A stretch of 6,255 bases of DNA. It comes from JBBQBQ01 sp038317685 (lineage in GTDB: Bacteria > Desulfobacterota > Desulfuromonadia > Desulfuromonadales > DDH964). Position 1 is the stretch's first letter. Each line of letters opens with the position of its first letter. The notes under the pieces are model-generated. The model was not told the DNA's origin and searched no databases. It worked only from the letters and a program-made list of their open reading frames with translations. The stretch lies in NCBI GenBank assembly GCA_038317685.1, contig JBBQBQ010000206.1:1-6255 (forward strand). Reading direction: 5' to 3'. Both the position numbers and the translations under genes were made by a program. Below are positions 5,877 through 6,255 of the stretch, one piece after another.

Positions 5877-5975
5877 GCGCCCGGTTGGTCATTCCCGGGA
5901 TGACCATGAAATAAAATAGAACGATGTTCGAGCGTGGCGGTGGCAGACCTTCGCCGATTCAATTGTAGCCCAAGT
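5877..5975 (+). other. Spacer between the two riboswitches, with a stem-loop
   Basis: This 99-base spacer holds no credible gene; the only ATG-led frame near 5901 is four codons. TGGTCAT (5886-5892) and ATGACCA (5900-5906) form a 7-bp stem with a 7-base loop, without a T tract. A -10-like TAAAAT lies at 5912-5917 but has no matching -35, so an internal promoter is unlikely though not excluded. Confidence 0.5.
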
Positions 5976-6052
5976 GGTACACGACAATACTAAACCATCC
6001 GCGAGGATGGGGCGGAAAGCCCATGGATCTCCTTGAGATAGCCGGGTTGCCG
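5976..6052 (+). promoter_or_regulatory. cGAMP-type GEMM-I riboswitch, second copy
   Basis: It has the same fold as the first copy, shifted by exactly 211 bases. P2 is CCAUCC-GCGA-GGAUGG (5995-6010), now fully Watson-Crick, and P3 is AUCUC-CUU-GAGAU (6027-6039). A5989 takes the G20 place, C5990-G6015 the 21-46 pair, A6016 A47 and C6042 C92. P1 is weaker than in copy 1: G5976-A5979 pair with U6048-C6051 and C5982 with G6045, but 5980/6047 and 5981/6046 are mismatched. The second site may therefore differ in folding or ligand response. Confidence 0.92.
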
Positions 6053-6089
6053 AAATATCACACGATATCCGGCAGCCCGGTTCTGTTTT
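6041..6089 (+). terminator. Intrinsic terminator of riboswitch 2, overlapping aptamer P1
   Basis: CCGGGTTGCCG (6042-6052) pairs with CGGCAGCCCGG (6070-6080), one pair being a G-U wobble. An upper stem ATATC/GATAT (6055-6059, 6064-6068) closes an ACAC loop across a small internal bulge. TTCTGTTTT follows (6081-6089), a weaker T tract than that of terminator 1. As in copy 1, the left arm contains the P1 3' strand, which again predicts ligand-dependent read-through. Confidence 0.82.
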
Positions 6090-6110
6090 CCGGGACGTTG
6101 GACAGATGAC

Positions 6111-6175
6111 GCAGCCGAAAGATCGTAAGCCGGGAAAGGAGGTTGACGGGTGCTCAGGGCAGCATCTTTCGGAGC
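6111..6175 (+). other. Stem-loop in the leader between terminator 2 and the gene
   Basis: CCGAAAGAT (6115-6123) and ATCTTTCGG (6164-6172) are perfect nine-base inverted repeats. An outer GC/GC pair (6111-6112, 6174-6175) lies across a small internal loop. The 40-base apical part holds AAAGGAGG (6135-6142) and a minor hairpin TGCT-CAGGGC-AGCA (6151-6164) that competes for one base. No T tract follows. I do not recognise an RNA family. It could be an mRNA-stabilising or translational-control element. Confidence 0.45.
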
Positions 6176-6227
6176 AGAAGTTCGCAGCATGACGTCGTTT
6201 GTAACAACTATTCAAAGGAGATTCAAC

Positions 6228-6255
6228 ATGCGGGGAAACAATTCATTGCGGTGTG
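6228..6255 (+). CDS. Start of the gene controlled by the tandem riboswitches (partial)
   Basis: An ATG at 6228 follows a strong AAAGGAG (6214-6220) with a seven-base spacing. Only nine codons are visible (MRGNNSLRC, then one base). This is too short to identify the product. In Geobacter, genes behind cGAMP riboswitches often encode multiheme cytochromes or other electron-transfer proteins, but nothing in these nine residues tests that. The true start could also lie further on. Confidence 0.7.

Noticed and set aside
5941..5956. Possible sigma54 promoter (GTGGCAG...TTCGC) between the two riboswitches
   Set aside because: Spacing between the GG and GC elements is one base off and the -12 element is not TTGC.
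5707..6215. Minus-strand frames across the riboswitches with a shared HGLSAP-SRMV peptide
   Set aside because: The likeness is produced by the two aptamers read in antisense; the RNA structure on the plus strand explains it.

Overview
The window looks like a chromosomal segment of a GC-rich (about 60%) anaerobic Desulfobacterota bacterium of the Geobacter/Desulfuromonas type. The case rests mainly on two GEMM-I riboswitches of the cGAMP-selective Geobacter subclass and a fragment of a di-heme cytochrome b of respiratory type. The species assignment is inference.

Layout. (1) Positions 1-195 hold the end of a dispersed repeat and a hairpin terminator. (2) 196-1010, minus strand: a two-gene unit, a 4-oxalocrotonate-tautomerase-fold protein followed by an OsmC-family thiol peroxidase. 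It is divergent from (3) a 518-residue soluble regulator (OmpR-type winged helix, TolB/FlgO-like middle, TPR C-terminus) at 1238-2794, plus strand. (4) 2795-3352 is a gene-free mosaic of repeats. (5) 3353-4776, minus strand: yeiH (UPF0324, ten-TM putative sulfate exporter family) and a UspA-type universal stress protein, with a good sigma70-like promoter and an AT-rich dyad upstream. (6) 4897-5111 is a second copy of the long repeat. It is fused at about 5112-5148 to the 3' part of a cytochrome b gene that has lost its 5' end (5163-5579). (7) 5605-5666 holds more repeat units. (8) 5712-6227 is a long regulatory leader: promoter, cGAMP riboswitch plus terminator, second cGAMP riboswitch plus terminator, a further stem-loop, then an RBS and the first nine codons of a gene that runs off the window.

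The most interesting part is the tandem leader. Both aptamers carry A at the position equivalent to Vc2 G20 (the cGAMP signature) and are spaced exactly 211 nt apart. Compensatory changes between them support their helices. Each shares its 3' strand with the left arm of its own terminator, so both read as ligand-ON switches in series (an AND-like gate) controlling the gene that begins at 6228. In Geobacter, genes under such switches are often extracellular electron-transfer cytochromes; the controlled gene is not visible here.

The dispersed repeats (a ~155-bp unit and a 13-mer GGCAGCCTCGGGG unit) recur next to gene ends and at the break in the cytochrome gene, which suggests that they took part in rearranging this region.
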